Assembly: GCA_020631355.1 (NCBI GenBank)
Contig: JAHDHL010000025.1
Location: forward strand, 1 to 54,723
Direction of reading: 5' to 3'
DNA length: 54,723 nucleotides
Source of the DNA: Saprospiraceae bacterium
GTDB lineage: Bacteria > Bacteroidota > Bacteroidia > Chitinophagales > Saprospiraceae
The notes under the pieces are model-generated. The model was given only the letters and a program-made list of their open reading frames with translations. It did not search any database and had not been told where the DNA came from. A program made the translations under genes and the position numbers. Of this stretch, positions 53,947-54,723 are shown piece after piece (position 1 is the first letter of the stretch; every line of letters begins with the position of its first letter).

Positions 53947-54525
53947 ATGAATCCTAGATCACTTTCATTAATTGCTTTGATTTCTATCTTATCTTTTTCA
54001 TCATGCAAGCTGTTTGTAAGAATGGCATATGGTGTGGATTCAACACCCAACATGAAATCAAAAAAGGATATAGAGAAATATGTGGATAAGAAAAAATTAG
54101 GAATAACGAGTCAATACACCTTATCACCTAATCATTACGAACAAGTGATGAATAAAACATCACTACCCCATCTAAAACTATATAATTCAGATGGTTACCT
54201 CCTGAAATATGCTAGTAATAAAAATTGCATTGCCGATGCCGATGGTCTTCTTAAAAGAATTTCAAAATCGGAAACTGAATTTCCTACAATAGATAGTATT
54301 CATATTGATTCAACACTGAAACATCTGCATACACTAGATGGTACTGAAGTAAACATTCAAAATAAAAACGAAGACTATACCGCAGTAATTTATTGGGCCA
54401 CCTTTCTGGGTCGCCTAAATAAAGATAACATTCCTGCCTGGATTAACGATGCAAATAATAATGAACAAAGCAATATCAGAATCATCATCATAAATATGGA
54501 TTTGCAGGAATGGTGGAGCAAGTAA
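53947..54525 (+). CDS. Lipoprotein with a thioredoxin-like part, between the two GG-motif peptide genes
   Basis: This 192-residue protein has a lipoprotein signal peptide ending LSFSSC (Cys20). Residues ~35-95 are polar and helical. The C-terminal part has a hydrophobic strand and turn, YTAVIYWATFLGRLN, which corresponds to the W-A-T-W-C-x-P-C region of thioredoxin/TlpA proteins but with both cysteines missing. It ends with RIIIINMDLQEWWSK. It is therefore likely a redox-inactive thioredoxin-fold lipoprotein. Its position between two small leader-like peptides suggests a shared system. Function is unknown. Confidence 0.65.
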   Translation: MNPRSLSLIALISILSFSSCKLFVRMAYGVDSTPNMKSKKDIEKYVDKKKLGITSQYTLSPNHYEQVMNKTSLPHLKLYNSDGYLLKYASNKNCIADADGLLKRISKSETEFPTIDSIHIDSTLKHLHTLDGTEVNIQNKNEDYTAVIYWATFLGRLNKDNIPAWINDANNNEQSNIRIIIINMDLQEWWSK

Positions 54526-54560
54526 TATATTATAATAATTATTTCACAAACAGTATTGGC

Positions 54561-54600
54561 CTATTTATTTTATCGTGCATTTTTGCCAAAAAATAAATAG
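54561..54600. repeat. AT-rich inverted repeat before the second GG-motif peptide gene
   Basis: CTATTTATTTT (54561-54571) is the exact reverse complement of AAAATAAATAG (54590-54600), giving an 11-base stem with an 18-base loop. It may be the end of the lipoprotein transcript or a control element of the next gene, which starts 23 bases later. Confidence 0.4.
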
Positions 54601-54623
54601 AAAAATACATAAATATTAATCTC

Positions 54624-54723
54624 ATGAAAAAGAAAGCAATGAAAAGGAACATCAAAATGGTTCCTAAGAAGCAGATGAAGAAGATCAAGGGCGGAAAACG
54701 AATCATCGAAGGTAATGTACCCG
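54624..54723 (+). CDS. Second small K-rich peptide with a double-glycine motif (partial, runs off the window)
   Basis: The 33 visible residues begin MKKKAMKRNIKMVPKKQMKK, then I-K-G-G, followed by KRIIEGNVP, and continue past the end of the window. The layout (MKKK start, basic stretch, hydrophobic residues, I-K-G-G at 22-25) is the same as in the peptide at 53591, though the overall sequence differs, so the two look like related precursors rather than copies. The full length and any core peptide lie outside the window. Confidence 0.55.
   Translation, partial: MKKKAMKRNIKMVPKKQMKKIKGGKRIIEGNVP

Noticed and set aside
53799-54053. 84-residue minus-strand open frame
   Set aside because: It overlaps the start and signal peptide of the plus-strand lipoprotein and has no motif of its own.

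Overview
The window looks like a chromosomal piece of a Bacteroidota genome, most plausibly of the Saprospiria type. Four things support this: a C-terminal domain of the gliding-motility/type IX secretion type B kind (50296-52128), ECF sigma/anti-sigma genes beside a CHAT-TPR protein, lipoproteins with short lipoboxes, and promoter-like sites close to the Bacteroidota pattern (TTG, then TAnnTTTG). No rRNA, tRNA, CRISPR array, transposase or integrase was recognised. All functional calls are by eye from motifs.

Left part (1-7562): a broken Rieske oxygenase alpha-subunit end, a PPK2 polyphosphate kinase, a sulfotransferase stump and a Crp/Fnr regulator. These are followed by a run of envelope genes: two paralogous small membrane proteins flanking a lipoprotein and an orphan ABC membrane domain. 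An intact Rieske oxygenase and its flavin/ferredoxin reductase close this part. 8008-15201 is a single 2397-residue protein with several LamG-like domains.

15306-21217 (minus strand) holds two metal-related units. One is a COG0523 (CobW-like) GTPase plus a small protein that may be a degenerate beta-carbonic anhydrase, preceded by two Zur-box-like palindromes. The other is tyrosinase - HEAT-repeat protein - SCO-like/membrane fusion, which reads like a copper enzyme with its own copper-handling partner.

21675-32182 is the most unusual part. Four proteins share a ~110-residue N-terminal module (starting M-A-R/K-D-Y-T-K-Y) but carry different, partly exchanged C-terminal modules, with unrelated unknown genes lodged between them. 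I know of no described system with this layout and treat it as the main candidate for something new.

32438-35412 holds an unknown small gene, a two-TM potassium channel with an unusual cytoplasmic part, and an AbaSI/PvuRts1I-like modification-dependent endonuclease followed without a gap by a pentapeptide-repeat protein. 35414-44064 is a divergent unit: ECF sigma factor and anti-sigma factor on the minus strand, and OmpA-like protein, lipoprotein, hemopexin-lipase and CHAT-TPR protein on the plus strand.

44176-54723 contains a methyltransferase, a lipoprotein, an MFS transporter, an effector-type protein with a formylglycine-generating-enzyme fold, two enoyl-CoA hydratase/isomerases around a secreted adhesin-like protein, and a PNPOx-like flavoprotein. 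At the right edge two tiny K-rich peptides carry I-K-G-G leader-like motifs, with a thioredoxin-like lipoprotein between them.
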